A stretch of DNA of 64,000 bases, from positions 124,001 to 188,000 of the forward strand of contig NZ_VOBQ01000011.1 of assembly GCF_007833165.1 (NCBI RefSeq), given 5' to 3'. Positions 17,358-26,226 of the stretch are shown here, piece after piece (position 1 is the stretch's first letter; the number at the start of each line of letters is the position of its first letter). The notes under the pieces are model-generated. The model saw only the letters and a list, made by a program, of their open reading frames with translations, did no database searches and was not told the DNA's origin. The translations under genes were made by a program, and so were the position numbers. Source of the stretch: Caenimonas sedimenti. GTDB taxonomy: Bacteria; Pseudomonadota; Gammaproteobacteria; Burkholderiales; Burkholderiaceae_C.

Positions 17358-19189
17358 GCGGCCTCCCTTTGCGGCAGCCTGAACACGAAAGTCGAACCCT
17401 GGCCGGGCTCGCTGGCCAGCGTGATGGTTCCCCCGTGCAACTCGACGAGGCGCCGCGTGAGGGCCAGGCCCAGGCCTGTGCCCTCCGCCTTGGCCAGGTG
17501 GTTGCCACTCGCCTGGCGGAACTCCTCGAAAACGACCTCGCGGTCCTCCGCGCGGATGCCGATTCCGTTGTCCTTCACCGACACCTGCAATCCGCGGTCC
17601 GCCTCCTGCGCTTCGACCTGCACGCTGCCCCCCGCCGGTGTGAACTTGATCGCGTTGCTCAGCAGGTTCAGCAAGATCTGGCGGAACTTGCGCTCGTCCG
17701 CCACCCACTCGTGCAATTCGGGATCGCACACCAGGGTCAGCCCGACCCGCCCCCTGCCGGCGCGCTCGCGCAGCAGCGAGACCGTTCCCTGGAGCACGTC
17801 GGGGACGCTGAATCGCGCCAGTTCCAGGTCCATCCGGCCGGCCTCGATCTTCGACAGGTCGAGGATGTCGTTGATGAGGGACAACAGGTGCTTGCCGGAA
17901 CCGTGAATGTCGACCAGGTACTCAGCCTGCTTGTCGTTGAGTTCGCCGAACATGCGCTCCAGCAGCACTTCGGAAAACCCGATCACCGCGTTGAGCGGCG
18001 TGCGCAGTTCGTGCGACATGCTGGCCAGGAATTCGCTCTTGTGCTGCCCGGCGAGCGCCAGCTGCGCGCTCTTGTGCTCGATCTCGGTGACCAGGCGTGC
18101 GCTCTCGCGCGTGCGCTCCTCGACCTTGCGCTCGAGGTTGCCCGTCATGTCCTGCAACCGCTCCGCCAGGTGGTTGACGCGCTGCGCGAGGTCCTGCAGC
18201 TCGTCGCCCGTACGGACGTCGATGCGGTGCGCCAGGTTGCCCTCGGCCAGGGTCAGCGCGCCTTTGCCGATCGCGCGGATCGGCCGCACCATGCGCCGCG
18301 CCACATAGGCGCTGGCCAGCACCGCGAGGACCAGGCCAAGCAACAGCAGGAGGGCCGTGCGGCGGACCGCCGCGACCACCGGCGCCAGCGCCTCCGCGAC
18401 GGGCTGTTCGACGAACACCGTCCAGCCGAGCGAAGGGATCCGGGCGTGGGCCGTCAGCACGCTTGCGCCGGAGGGCCCGGTGGCAACCGTGGCCTGCCGG
18501 GGTGCCCCGGTGATCGCGGCTTCCACGTGCGGCAACGCGGAAAGGTCGCGTTGCCGCAGCACGTTGGCGATGTCCGGGTGGGCGACGAGCCGGCCCTGGA
18601 CGTCGACCACGTAGGCTCCGCCCGTTTCGCCCACAGCGATCCGCGAAACCACCTCCCAGATGAACTTCAGGTTCACATCGGCCAGGATGACTTCCGGGCC
18701 GCCGATCTGCGAGACGGCCACGGTCATGTAGGGCTCGGTGTCCTTGCGGAATTCGACCGGGCCGAACCACGCCTCGGGCGCGTTGGAGGCCTTCATTCCG
18801 GGGTGGCTGGACAGGTCGGCCCGCGAAGCGACCGCGTCGAGCGTGACCCGGGAGACGCGCGCCACTTCCCGGCCGCCCGCATCGGCGTAGGCCACGTCCG
18901 TGATCGCGGGGACCTGCCGCAACAGCTTGAGGAAGTCGATGCGGACCTGTTCGGGCTGCGCGCCACCCGGGCGGGCGAAACGCACCCAACCGAGCTGGCG
19001 CTCGATCTCGCGGACGTAAGCCTCGATGCGGGCCGCCGCGAACGTCGCCTGCTCTTGCTGCAGGTTCAGCACCGCTTCGCGGTTCTCGCGCTCGGTAAAA
19101 GTGAGCTGCACGAGCCCCATGACCACAAGGGCGAGGCCGACCACGGTCACGAAGTAGACCGCATACTTTCTCCCCAACGAACCCTGCAT
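17354..19189 (-). CDS. Sensor histidine kinase with dCache, HAMP, HisKA and HATPase domains
   Basis: Membrane histidine kinase of 611 residues from the ATG at 19189, which has GGGG nine bases upstream. An ATG at 19198 is also possible but leaves no gap to that site. Order: membrane segment about 8-30; extracytoplasmic dCache-like sensor about 35-275; second membrane segment about 277-297; HAMP about 298-350; HisKA with SHELRTPLN (His near 393); HATPase with NLLSNAIKFT, DNGIGI and GTGLGLAL. It heads a three-gene operon with the receiver and the receiver-cyclase, each joined by an ATGA overlap. Confidence 0.92.
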   Translation of the reverse strand: MQGSLGRKYAVYFVTVVGLALVVMGLVQLTFTERENREAVLNLQQEQATFAAARIEAYVREIERQLGWVRFARPGGAQPEQVRIDFLKLLRQVPAITDVAYADAGGREVARVSRVTLDAVASRADLSSHPGMKASNAPEAWFGPVEFRKDTEPYMTVAVSQIGGPEVILADVNLKFIWEVVSRIAVGETGGAYVVDVQGRLVAHPDIANVLRQRDLSALPHVEAAITGAPRQATVATGPSGASVLTAHARIPSLGWTVFVEQPVAEALAPVVAAVRRTALLLLLGLVLAVLASAYVARRMVRPIRAIGKGALTLAEGNLAHRIDVRTGDELQDLAQRVNHLAERLQDMTGNLERKVEERTRESARLVTEIEHKSAQLALAGQHKSEFLASMSHELRTPLNAVIGFSEVLLERMFGELNDKQAEYLVDIHGSGKHLLSLINDILDLSKIEAGRMDLELARFSVPDVLQGTVSLLRERAGRGRVGLTLVCDPELHEWVADERKFRQILLNLLSNAIKFTPAGGSVQVEAQEADRGLQVSVKDNGIGIRAEDREVVFEEFRQASGNHLAKAEGTGLGLALTRRLVELHGGTITLASEPGQGSTFVFRLPQREAA

Positions 19190-19341
19190 TCCCAGCATCC
19201 CCTGAGTGTGGATGAATCGGTGACGTGCGCTCAAGCCGGCAGTGCCCGGATGTGGCGCGCATGCCGAAGGTAGCGCCGGTTTCTCATGCCCGATGTGCGC
19301 TTTCGTACTGCGCGCTGCCGCCAAGGCCGGAGAATTGGCGC

Positions 19342-20061
19342 ATGGCCCGTGCAACAGCGACAGCCCCACCTTCCGGCCTCGGGCTCCAGCGGATCCGCTT
19401 GCTCGAGGGCTTGCCCGCCGAGTCGCTGGAGCGGCTCGCCGCCAACTGCAGTTGGCGGCGCTTCACGGCGGGGCAGGTCTTGCTGCGCCGGGATGCGCCG
19501 GTCGGCGGGGTTCTCCTGATCGTGCAGGGGCAGGTGCGCATCGACATCTATACGGCCGCCGGGCGCCAGGTCGCCTTCCGCGACCTGGGCGAAGGCGACA
19601 TCGTGGGCGAGATCGCGGCCATCGACGGCGGGCGCCACTCGGCCGACGTCACCGCCCTCACGCAGGGCCTGGCCGCCGCCATCGCGCCAGCGGCCTTCCG
19701 GCGCTTGCTCGCGGAGCATGACGAGGTGGGCGACCGATTCATGCAGCACCTGGTGCAACTGATCCGGCTGCTCTCCGACAAGGTGGTGGAGCTCAGCACG
19801 CTTGGCGTGCGCAATCGCATCCACGGTGAAATCCTGCGGCTGGCCCGCGCAACGGCCACCGACGGCGGCGCCTGTGTCATCTCTCCGGCGCCGCGCCACG
19901 CGGACATCGCGGCGCGCATCAGCACGACGCGTGAACAGGTCACGCGCGAACTGTCGGCGCTCAGCCGGGCCGGGCTGCTGGAGAAGACGGCGCAGGGTCT
20001 GGTGGTCACGGACATCGGCAGGCTGGCCCGCAGCGTCGACGAAGCGATGCTGCAGGCATGA
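19342..20061 (+). CDS. Crp/Fnr-family transcriptional regulator
   Basis: A 239-residue regulator. The N-terminal cNMP-binding beta-roll spans about 20-135 (FTAGQVLLRRDAPVGGVLLIVQGQVRI, DLGEGDIVGEIAAIDGGRHSADV), then a dimerisation helix, then a C-terminal HTH (about 190-235: ADIAARISTTREQVTRELSAL). The ATG at 19342 has a GGAG site upstream. There are no Fnr-type N-terminal cysteines, so it is not an Fe-S oxygen sensor. It is divergent from the kinase/cyclase operon, so the made nucleotide might be its effector. Its stop overlaps the next gene by four bases. Confidence 0.9.
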   Translation: MARATATAPPSGLGLQRIRLLEGLPAESLERLAANCSWRRFTAGQVLLRRDAPVGGVLLIVQGQVRIDIYTAAGRQVAFRDLGEGDIVGEIAAIDGGRHSADVTALTQGLAAAIAPAAFRRLLAEHDEVGDRFMQHLVQLIRLLSDKVVELSTLGVRNRIHGEILRLARATATDGGACVISPAPRHADIAARISTTREQVTRELSALSRAGLLEKTAQGLVVTDIGRLARSVDEAMLQA

Positions 20062-21056
20062 AACAGGTTCACATGACCCACTCGATCACCCGCCGCGCCT
20101 TTGTGGCCACGGCCTCTTTCGTGACGCTGCCCTCACTCGCGCAGACGGCGCGGGTGTCGCGCGCCGCCTTCCTGGCGCAGATCGCCCGGCCCGAGCCGAT
20201 GGAGCCGCACATCTTCGGCACGCTCGCCAAGTCACTTCGCCAGCTGGGCCACGTGGAGGGCCGCAACATGGCGATCGAATGGCGCTTCGCCAATGGGGAC
20301 GTCGACAGCCTGCCCCGCCTGGCCAGTGACATCGTCGCCCGCACCCCGGATATCGTCATCGCCGCGGGAACGCTCTCGGCCGTCGCGATGCGCAAGGCGA
20401 CCACCACCATCCCCGTCATCTTCGGCAACGTGTCGGACCCGGTCGGCTTCGGTCTGGTGCAGTCCTTCCACCGCTCCGGCACCAACATGACCGGCGTGAC
20501 CAGCCAGCTCACCGTGCTGATGCCCAAACTGGTCGAGGTGATGCTCGAAGCCATGCCGAAGGCCTCGCGCCTCGCGCTGCTGATGAATCCGCAGCAAGTC
20601 TCGCATGCGGGTTTTGTCGCCAGCCTTTCGCCCATGGCGGAACGGCGCCAGGTTCGGCTGATGCCCTACAAGGCGGCAAATCCACAGGAGATCGAGCAGG
20701 CATTTTCCGCCATGGCCAAGGACAGCGTCGATGCCGCCGTCGTGCCGCGGGATGGCCTGTTCATCCAGCAGAGCCGCCAGATCGGCGAACTCGCGATGCG
20801 GCACCGGCTGGCCGTCGGCGGCTTCGACGAGGAGCTGGCACGCAACGGGGCACTACTCACCTTCGGCTCCGACCAGCACATCATGTTTCGCAAAGTCGCG
20901 GAATACGCGGACCGTGTGCTGCGCGGCGCCAAGCCGCAGGACCTGCCCGTGGAGCAGGCATCCGACTACGTGCTGGTGGTCAACCGCAGCGTCGAATCGG
21001 TGCTGCGCGTGCAACTGCCGCAGTCGCTGTTGGTACGGGCCGACAAGTTGATCTGA
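20058..21056 (+). CDS. ABC_sub_bind (TrpX-type) substrate-binding protein
   Basis: Periplasmic binding protein of 332 residues with a signal peptide after an ATG at 20058 or 20073 (THSITRRAFVATASFVTLPSLAQ). Family motifs are LRQLGHVEGRNMAIEWRFANGD and the TIPVIFGNVSDPVGFGLVQSF segment. Its first codon overlaps the Crp/Fnr stop (ATGA, 20058-20061), an unusual pairing of a transcription factor and a solute receptor. No permease or ATPase gene is adjacent. Confidence 0.87.
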   Translation: MKQVHMTHSITRRAFVATASFVTLPSLAQTARVSRAAFLAQIARPEPMEPHIFGTLAKSLRQLGHVEGRNMAIEWRFANGDVDSLPRLASDIVARTPDIVIAAGTLSAVAMRKATTTIPVIFGNVSDPVGFGLVQSFHRSGTNMTGVTSQLTVLMPKLVEVMLEAMPKASRLALLMNPQQVSHAGFVASLSPMAERRQVRLMPYKAANPQEIEQAFSAMAKDSVDAAVVPRDGLFIQQSRQIGELAMRHRLAVGGFDEELARNGALLTFGSDQHIMFRKVAEYADRVLRGAKPQDLPVEQASDYVLVVNRSVESVLRVQLPQSLLVRADKLI

Positions 21057-21114
21057 GCGACGCGCCTCCTCCCTCACGGTGCGTTGAGCGGCGCCGGAAG
21101 CGGACGTGACGCGC

Positions 21115-21408
21115 TCAGGACGCGAGTCCTTCGACGCTCACGAGGCGTGCCGAACTGCATTCGTCCCGCATCGATTTCAAGCCCTGGTAGACCGGGCCCT
21201 CATAAAACGCTTCCCACGCGGCGACCGAGGGGAACTCCAGGATGACGATGCGCCTTGGCGCCCAGTCGCCCTCGTAAACCTTGTGCGCGCCACCTCGGGC
21301 CAGGTAGCGGGCGCCCGCGAGTTCCAACGCCGGCTTGACGCCCTCCATGAACTCCCTGTAGCGGGCGGGATCGCGAATCTCGACGTCGAAGATCACAAAT
21401 GCGCTCAT
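21115..21408 (-). CDS. DUF1330-family protein
   Basis: A 97-residue protein of the DUF1330 (dimeric alpha/beta-barrel) family: MSAFVIFDVEIRDPARYREFMEGV followed by EGDWAPRRIVILEFPSVAAWEAFYEGPVYQ. Family members are small cytoplasmic proteins of unclear function. It is monocistronic and convergent with the ABC_sub_bind gene. No strong ribosome binding site was seen. Confidence 0.9.
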   Translation of the reverse strand: MSAFVIFDVEIRDPARYREFMEGVKPALELAGARYLARGGAHKVYEGDWAPRRIVILEFPSVAAWEAFYEGPVYQGLKSMRDECSSARLVSVEGLAS

Positions 21409-21525
21409 GGCAGGTTTCTTTCGTGAAAGAGGCCATTGTCTGCGTTCGGTCCTGGTACCCGCTTGCGCCTGATGACAAGCTCCTGCTGATCAGGAAGAAT
21501 GGGGCGTGCTCAAACAGGGGAGTCC

Positions 21526-21939
21526 ATGAAGAAGCTTCGCGCCGGCATGTTTGCCATGGCTTGCCTGCTGACCGCGGGACCCGCATTCGCCCAGGCCGAG
21601 GATTGGATCCCCGTCACGGATCCGAAGGACCTCGCCGACCTCTACACGAACAAGACGATCCGGAGCCTGGGCTTCGTGGGCTACTACCGTGGGGACGGCC
21701 GCGGCTTTCTCATCGTGCCGAACACGAAACCCCTCGGCCGGAAATGGTTCGTTCGCGGCAACGACCTCGGTTGCGCGACGCTGGATTCCGGCCCAACCCT
21801 GTGTTTCCGCTTCCAGCGCCACAAGGACAATCGCAACCTGATCCGCATCATCGATCTGGCACAGAACCTGAACTACACGGCGACGGTGGAGGAAGGTATT
21901 CCGGATCTGGAGCCGTTCGAGAAGGCGAGCCGGCCGTGA
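21526..21939 (+). CDS. Exported hypothetical protein
   Basis: A 137-residue protein with a clean signal peptide (MKKLRAGMFAMACLLTAGPAFAQ). The mature domain of about 114 residues has the pattern WIPVTDPKDLADLYTNKTIRS...GYYRGDGRGFLI and two Cys residues (LGCATLDSGPTLCF) that could form a disulfide. The ATG at 21526 follows an in-frame ATG at 21499 and is the one placed at the signal peptide. It overlaps the following hydrolase by four bases (GTGA), so the two are probably co-translated. No family was named with confidence. Confidence 0.78.
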   Translation: MKKLRAGMFAMACLLTAGPAFAQAEDWIPVTDPKDLADLYTNKTIRSLGFVGYYRGDGRGFLIVPNTKPLGRKWFVRGNDLGCATLDSGPTLCFRFQRHKDNRNLIRIIDLAQNLNYTATVEEGIPDLEPFEKASRP

Positions 21940-23030
21940 GCGCGCGCAACGCCTGGCTGGCGGCACTCCTGGTGGTCGCGGTCAGCACGGTGCATGCACA
22001 GGGTGCTCCGAAGCCCTTCAGGATTCCTGCGCGAAGCGTGGCCGATGTCGCGCCTTTTGAATGGCAGCAAGCCGGGCCCGAAGCCTTGGGGCTCTCCCGG
22101 GAACGCGTCGCGGCGCTGCCCGCGCTGTTGACGTCCGAGACTCCGCAAGTGAAGGTGCTCCTGGTCGTGCGCGACAACCAGCTGATGTTCGAGTACCACC
22201 GCGACGGATACGGTCCCGACGACCTGCACAACGTGGCATCCGTCACCAAGAGCGTGATGGCGACGCTCATCGGGCTGGCCCTCCAGGATGGCATCGTGAA
22301 AGGCCTCGACCAGAAGGCCGTCGCGCTGTTGCCACCCGCCATCCTTCCGCCGGCGGACGCGCGCTTCCAGGAGGTCACCGTGCGTCACTTGCTGACGATG
22401 CGCTCGGGCCTGCACCGCAAAGGGCCCGGCGGCGTGAGCAGCGCGGCGCTCACGCTCAAGCAGCAACTCACCGCCGCGCCCGGCACGTCTTTCAACTACA
22501 ACAGCTCCGCCAACCATCTGCTGTCGGTGATCCTCTCCCAGCAGACCGGCGCGCCGGCCAGGCAGTATGCGGAGCGCAAGCTCTTCGCCCCTCTGGGCAT
22601 CTCGGGCTACAACTGGTTCGGTGACGATGATGGCCACAGCTATGGCTCGCACGACCTGTACCTGAAGCCACGCGACATGGCGAAGATCGGCCAGCTTTAC
22701 CTGCAAGGTGGGGTCTGGCAAGGCCGTCGGATCCTGGACGCCGGGTACGCGGCGGATGCGGTCAGCAAACTGGTCCCGACCGGCCTCGCCGACGCCCCCG
22801 ATTACGGCTACTTGTGGTGGCCCACGCACTCGCTCGCTGACACGCCTGCCTATTCCGCGGCGGGCTTCGGCGGCCAATACATCTTTGTGGTGCCGGCGCA
22901 ATCGCTGGTGGTGGTGGCGTTGAGCGACCAGGACGAGGGCGGGCGGACCGCGGCGTTCATCCGCCGGCTGGTCCTGCCGGCGGTGTGGAAACCCGCACAG
23001 CCCCGGCCCACCGCGGTGGCGACCCCCTGA
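21936..23030 (+). CDS. Serine hydrolase, class C beta-lactamase/penicillin-binding-protein fold
   Basis: Exported serine hydrolase of 364 residues. GTG at 21936 overlaps the previous stop by four bases and opens a signal peptide (SARNAWLAALLVVAVSTVHAQ). Active-site motifs are S102-V-T-K105 and the Tyr motif Y188-N-S190. The third motif appears altered, as GFGGQY in place of a KTG or HxG motif. The length and the HLLTMRSGLHR segment match the beta-lactamase-related esterase/DD-peptidase group. It probably hydrolyses an ester or peptide in the periplasm rather than giving antibiotic resistance. Confidence 0.88.
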   Translation: MSARNAWLAALLVVAVSTVHAQGAPKPFRIPARSVADVAPFEWQQAGPEALGLSRERVAALPALLTSETPQVKVLLVVRDNQLMFEYHRDGYGPDDLHNVASVTKSVMATLIGLALQDGIVKGLDQKAVALLPPAILPPADARFQEVTVRHLLTMRSGLHRKGPGGVSSAALTLKQQLTAAPGTSFNYNSSANHLLSVILSQQTGAPARQYAERKLFAPLGISGYNWFGDDDGHSYGSHDLYLKPRDMAKIGQLYLQGGVWQGRRILDAGYAADAVSKLVPTGLADAPDYGYLWWPTHSLADTPAYSAAGFGGQYIFVVPAQSLVVVALSDQDEGGRTAAFIRRLVLPAVWKPAQPRPTAVATP

Positions 23031-23037
23031 GTCACCC

Positions 23038-24744
23038 ATGTCGTCCTTGACCAGCCTGGCTGATCGCACGCCCTTCGAACTCGGCAATGGCAACCAGACG
23101 ACCACCTGGGCCGAGTGCATCGCCTTCTATGAGCAGTTGGCCGAGCGATTCCCGGGGGTTCTGCGATGGTGGCGGATCGGCACGTCCGACACCGGCCTGC
23201 CGATGCACGCCGGCCTGGTCACGGCCGACGGCGTGTTCGACCGCGACACCTTGCGCGCGCAGGGGCGTCCCGTATTTTTCAACAACAACGGCATCCATCC
23301 GGGCGAGCCCGAAGGCATCGATGCCTGCATGGCCCTGGTGCGCGACTTCTGCGTCGAGCCCGAGCGGCTGGCGCGACTCGGCGGCACCGCCTTCCTTTTC
23401 ATCCCCGTCTACAACGTCGACGGCTGCGCGAACCGCCAGTCCACGTCGCGTGCCAACCAGCTCGGCCCCGAGTCGTTCGGCTTCCGGGGCAACGGCCGGC
23501 ACCTCGACCTGAACCGCGACTTCATCAAGTGCGACAGCCTGGCCGCCCAGGTGTTCAACCGTTTCTTCACCACCTGGGATCCGGATGTGATGGTCGACAC
23601 CCACACTTCCAACGGTGCCGACTACGCGTACACCATGACCCTGATCCCGACCCAGCCGGACAAGCTGGGCGGGGGCCTCGGCGACTTCCTGCGCGAGCGT
23701 ATGCTGCCCGCGATCTACGGCGACATGCAGCGGCGCGGCTGGCCGACCTGCCCCTACGTCAACCTGCTGGCCGAAACGCCGGACGACGGCATCGAGGATT
23801 TTCTCGATCTGCCGCGCTTTTCCACCGGGTATGCCGCGCTGCACCACACCATCGGCTTCATGCCCGAGACCCACATGCTCAAGCCCTTCGCCGACCGCGT
23901 GGCGGCGACGCGCGCGCTGGTCGAGGTGGTGCTGGATTTCGCCGTGGCGCAGGCGGGGCGCATCCAGCAACTGCGCCGCGAGGCGCGGGCGGAAGCCGGG
24001 CGCCGCACGCAGTGGCCGCTGCGCTGGCGCAACGACCACGCCCGGCCGGCGCGCCTTTCCTTCAAGGGCTACGCGGCGGTGCGTACGCCCAGCCAACTGG
24101 GTGACTATCTGAGGCTCAGTTACGACCGCGGCCAGCCGTGGGAGAAGGACATCGTCCACTACGACCGGTGCGTGGAGGAACTGGTGGTGACCGCACCGAA
24201 AGCCTACCTGGTGCCCCAGGCCTGGCGCGAGGTGATCGAGCGGCTGGAATGGAACGGCGTCGCGCTGCAGCGCCTGGCGGCCGACCGGCTGTTCGATGCT
24301 CGCGTCTACCGGGTGTTGGACGTCGACACGCGCGCGACGGCTTACGAAGGCCACATGTTCCATGACCGAGTGGTCCTGAGCACGCACACCGAGGCCATCC
24401 AGGCGCGTGCCGGCGACGTGCTCGTGCCGCTCGACCAGCCCAAGGCCCGCTACGCGGTCGAGACCCTGGAGCCCGAAGCGCACGACAGCTTCTTCCGGTG
24501 GGGGTTCTTCAACAGCGTGCTGGAGCGGAAGCAGGCCTCCATCTCCGCCTATGCCTTCGAAGACACGGCCTTGCAGATGCTGGCCGACGAGCCGCAGCTG
24601 CGGCACGCGTTCGCCGAATGGAAGGCCGCGCATCCAGCTCAGCTGTCAGACCCGCAAGCGGTGCTCTGGTTCCTGTTCACCCAGGGCCGGCGCCATGCCG
24701 AGCCGGAATGGCAGCGCTATCCGGTGGTGGCGTTGATGGAATGA
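23038..24744 (+). CDS. M14-family zinc carboxypeptidase
   Basis: Metallo-carboxypeptidase of 568 residues. The zinc-binding HxxE is H87-PG-E90 and the third ligand is probably His189 in MVDTHTSNG. DLNRDF (157-162) supplies the Asn-Arg pair that binds the substrate carboxylate in M14 enzymes. The C-terminal third (about 330-568) is an added domain not needed for catalysis. No signal peptide is seen, unlike the upstream serine hydrolase. It begins eight bases after that gene, so both may process related peptides or cell-wall fragments. Confidence 0.87.
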   Translation: MSSLTSLADRTPFELGNGNQTTTWAECIAFYEQLAERFPGVLRWWRIGTSDTGLPMHAGLVTADGVFDRDTLRAQGRPVFFNNNGIHPGEPEGIDACMALVRDFCVEPERLARLGGTAFLFIPVYNVDGCANRQSTSRANQLGPESFGFRGNGRHLDLNRDFIKCDSLAAQVFNRFFTTWDPDVMVDTHTSNGADYAYTMTLIPTQPDKLGGGLGDFLRERMLPAIYGDMQRRGWPTCPYVNLLAETPDDGIEDFLDLPRFSTGYAALHHTIGFMPETHMLKPFADRVAATRALVEVVLDFAVAQAGRIQQLRREARAEAGRRTQWPLRWRNDHARPARLSFKGYAAVRTPSQLGDYLRLSYDRGQPWEKDIVHYDRCVEELVVTAPKAYLVPQAWREVIERLEWNGVALQRLAADRLFDARVYRVLDVDTRATAYEGHMFHDRVVLSTHTEAIQARAGDVLVPLDQPKARYAVETLEPEAHDSFFRWGFFNSVLERKQASISAYAFEDTALQMLADEPQLRHAFAEWKAAHPAQLSDPQAVLWFLFTQGRRHAEPEWQRYPVVALME

Positions 24745-24874
24745 TCAGCAAAGAAACTTGGGCGGCGATTGCACAGCCCGGGTATTTCTGGCCCAATCGC
24801 AGACGGGGCTCCCAAAGGTCGGGCATCATGCAAGCGCGCCCTTTCTGTACACCCAGCCCTTTGAAAGTTGATTG

Positions 24875-26218
24875 ATGTTCGCACGAAGCCGGTGGGCGCT
24901 AGGCGTTGGCGCGGGCCTGACGATCGGTTTTCTCGCCCTGATCGTGATCGTGGGCGCCACCATCTGGCTGGTGGAACGCGGCAACAGCCTGTTCGAGCAA
25001 TCGGCGTTGCAGCGCTCGATCCGCATCATCGCGGTGGATCTGCGCGATGATTTGCGCACCGCGGAGTCGAGCCAGCGCGGATTTCTCCTGACCGGCAACC
25101 AGATTTATCTGGCCCCCTACGACACGGCCAAGACGCGAGCTCGGCAGAAGCTGGAGGATCTGGGCCGGATGATTGCGCCGGATGCCCCGAACCGGGCCAT
25201 GCTGCCCAGGTTGTCGGAAGCGGTGAGCGAAAAGATCGCCGAGATGGACAACAGCATAGCGCTGAAAAGCGCAGGCCGCGATGCCGAAGCCATGGCATTG
25301 ATCCAGCGCAATCGCGGCAAGACGCTGATGGATGAAATCAATGTCTTTCTCTATGGCGCGATCTTGACGGCCGACGAGAGCGGCGCGCTCAACAGCACAG
25401 AACAGCAACGCAATGCATCGTTGCTGCGCTGGATCTCGGCGGGCGCCGCCGTGGTCATCGTCCTGGTCGTGTTGGTGGTGGCCTTCACCGTCTACCGCAA
25501 CGGGCAGGATCTGAAACTGGCGCGCGACGAAGTGCAGGCCATCAACCTGACCCTGGAAGAACGTGTGAAGACCCGCACGGCCGATCTGGCCATGGCCCGG
25601 GAACGCGCGGAAGTCCTGCTGACCGAGGTCAATCACCGCGTGGCCAACAGCCTGCAGCTGGTGGCGGTGCTGGTGGGGATGCAAATGCGTTCCGTCACCG
25701 ACACGGCGGCCAAGGATGCATTGCGCGAAACGCAATCGCGCATCAATGCCATCTCGCTGATCCACAAGAGCCTGTACACGTCAGGCGACGTGACCAACGT
25801 CGCACTGAACGACTACCTGGGCGCCATGCTGGGCAACCTGGAAACGGCGATGAAGAAGGACGGCCACACCGCCATCCTGAAATGCTATCTGGAGCCCATT
25901 TCGCTGAGCACCGACGCCAGCGTCAGCCTGGGCGTGGCCGTCCAGGAACTGGTCACCAACGCCTTCAAATATGCCTATCCCGACGAGAAGCCCGGCGAGG
26001 TGCGGGTGCGGCTGAAGCGATTGGACGACGGCAAGGCCGAACTGACGGTGGAGGACGACGGCGTGGGGATGGCGCCGAACGCGCCGCGCGCCGGCACGGG
26101 GCTGGGCAGCAAGATCATCCAGACCATGGCGTCCGCGCTGAAGACCCAGGTGGAATACATCAATCGCGCGCCCGGGACGGTGGCGCGTCTGGTGCTGACG
26201 ACGGCGACTGCATCCTAG
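24875..26218 (+). CDS. CHASE3 sensor histidine kinase of HisKA_2/HWE type
   Basis: Membrane kinase of 447 residues. The first membrane segment is at about 8-33. A CHASE3-like periplasmic helical domain follows (DDLRTAESSQRGFLLTGNQIYL is typical), then a second membrane segment at about 189-211, a coiled coil, a HisKA_2 dimerisation domain with phospho-His in LTEVNHRVANSLQLV, and a C-terminal HATPase with ELVTNAFKYAYP and EDDGVGMAP. The ATG at 24875 follows a TTG at 24872. Directly followed by a sugar-type binding protein gene and a receiver gene. Confidence 0.9.
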   Translation: MFARSRWALGVGAGLTIGFLALIVIVGATIWLVERGNSLFEQSALQRSIRIIAVDLRDDLRTAESSQRGFLLTGNQIYLAPYDTAKTRARQKLEDLGRMIAPDAPNRAMLPRLSEAVSEKIAEMDNSIALKSAGRDAEAMALIQRNRGKTLMDEINVFLYGAILTADESGALNSTEQQRNASLLRWISAGAAVVIVLVVLVVAFTVYRNGQDLKLARDEVQAINLTLEERVKTRTADLAMARERAEVLLTEVNHRVANSLQLVAVLVGMQMRSVTDTAAKDALRETQSRINAISLIHKSLYTSGDVTNVALNDYLGAMLGNLETAMKKDGHTAILKCYLEPISLSTDASVSLGVAVQELVTNAFKYAYPDEKPGEVRVRLKRLDDGKAELTVEDDGVGMAPNAPRAGTGLGSKIIQTMASALKTQVEYINRAPGTVARLVLTTATAS

Positions 26219-26226
26219 GATCCGCG

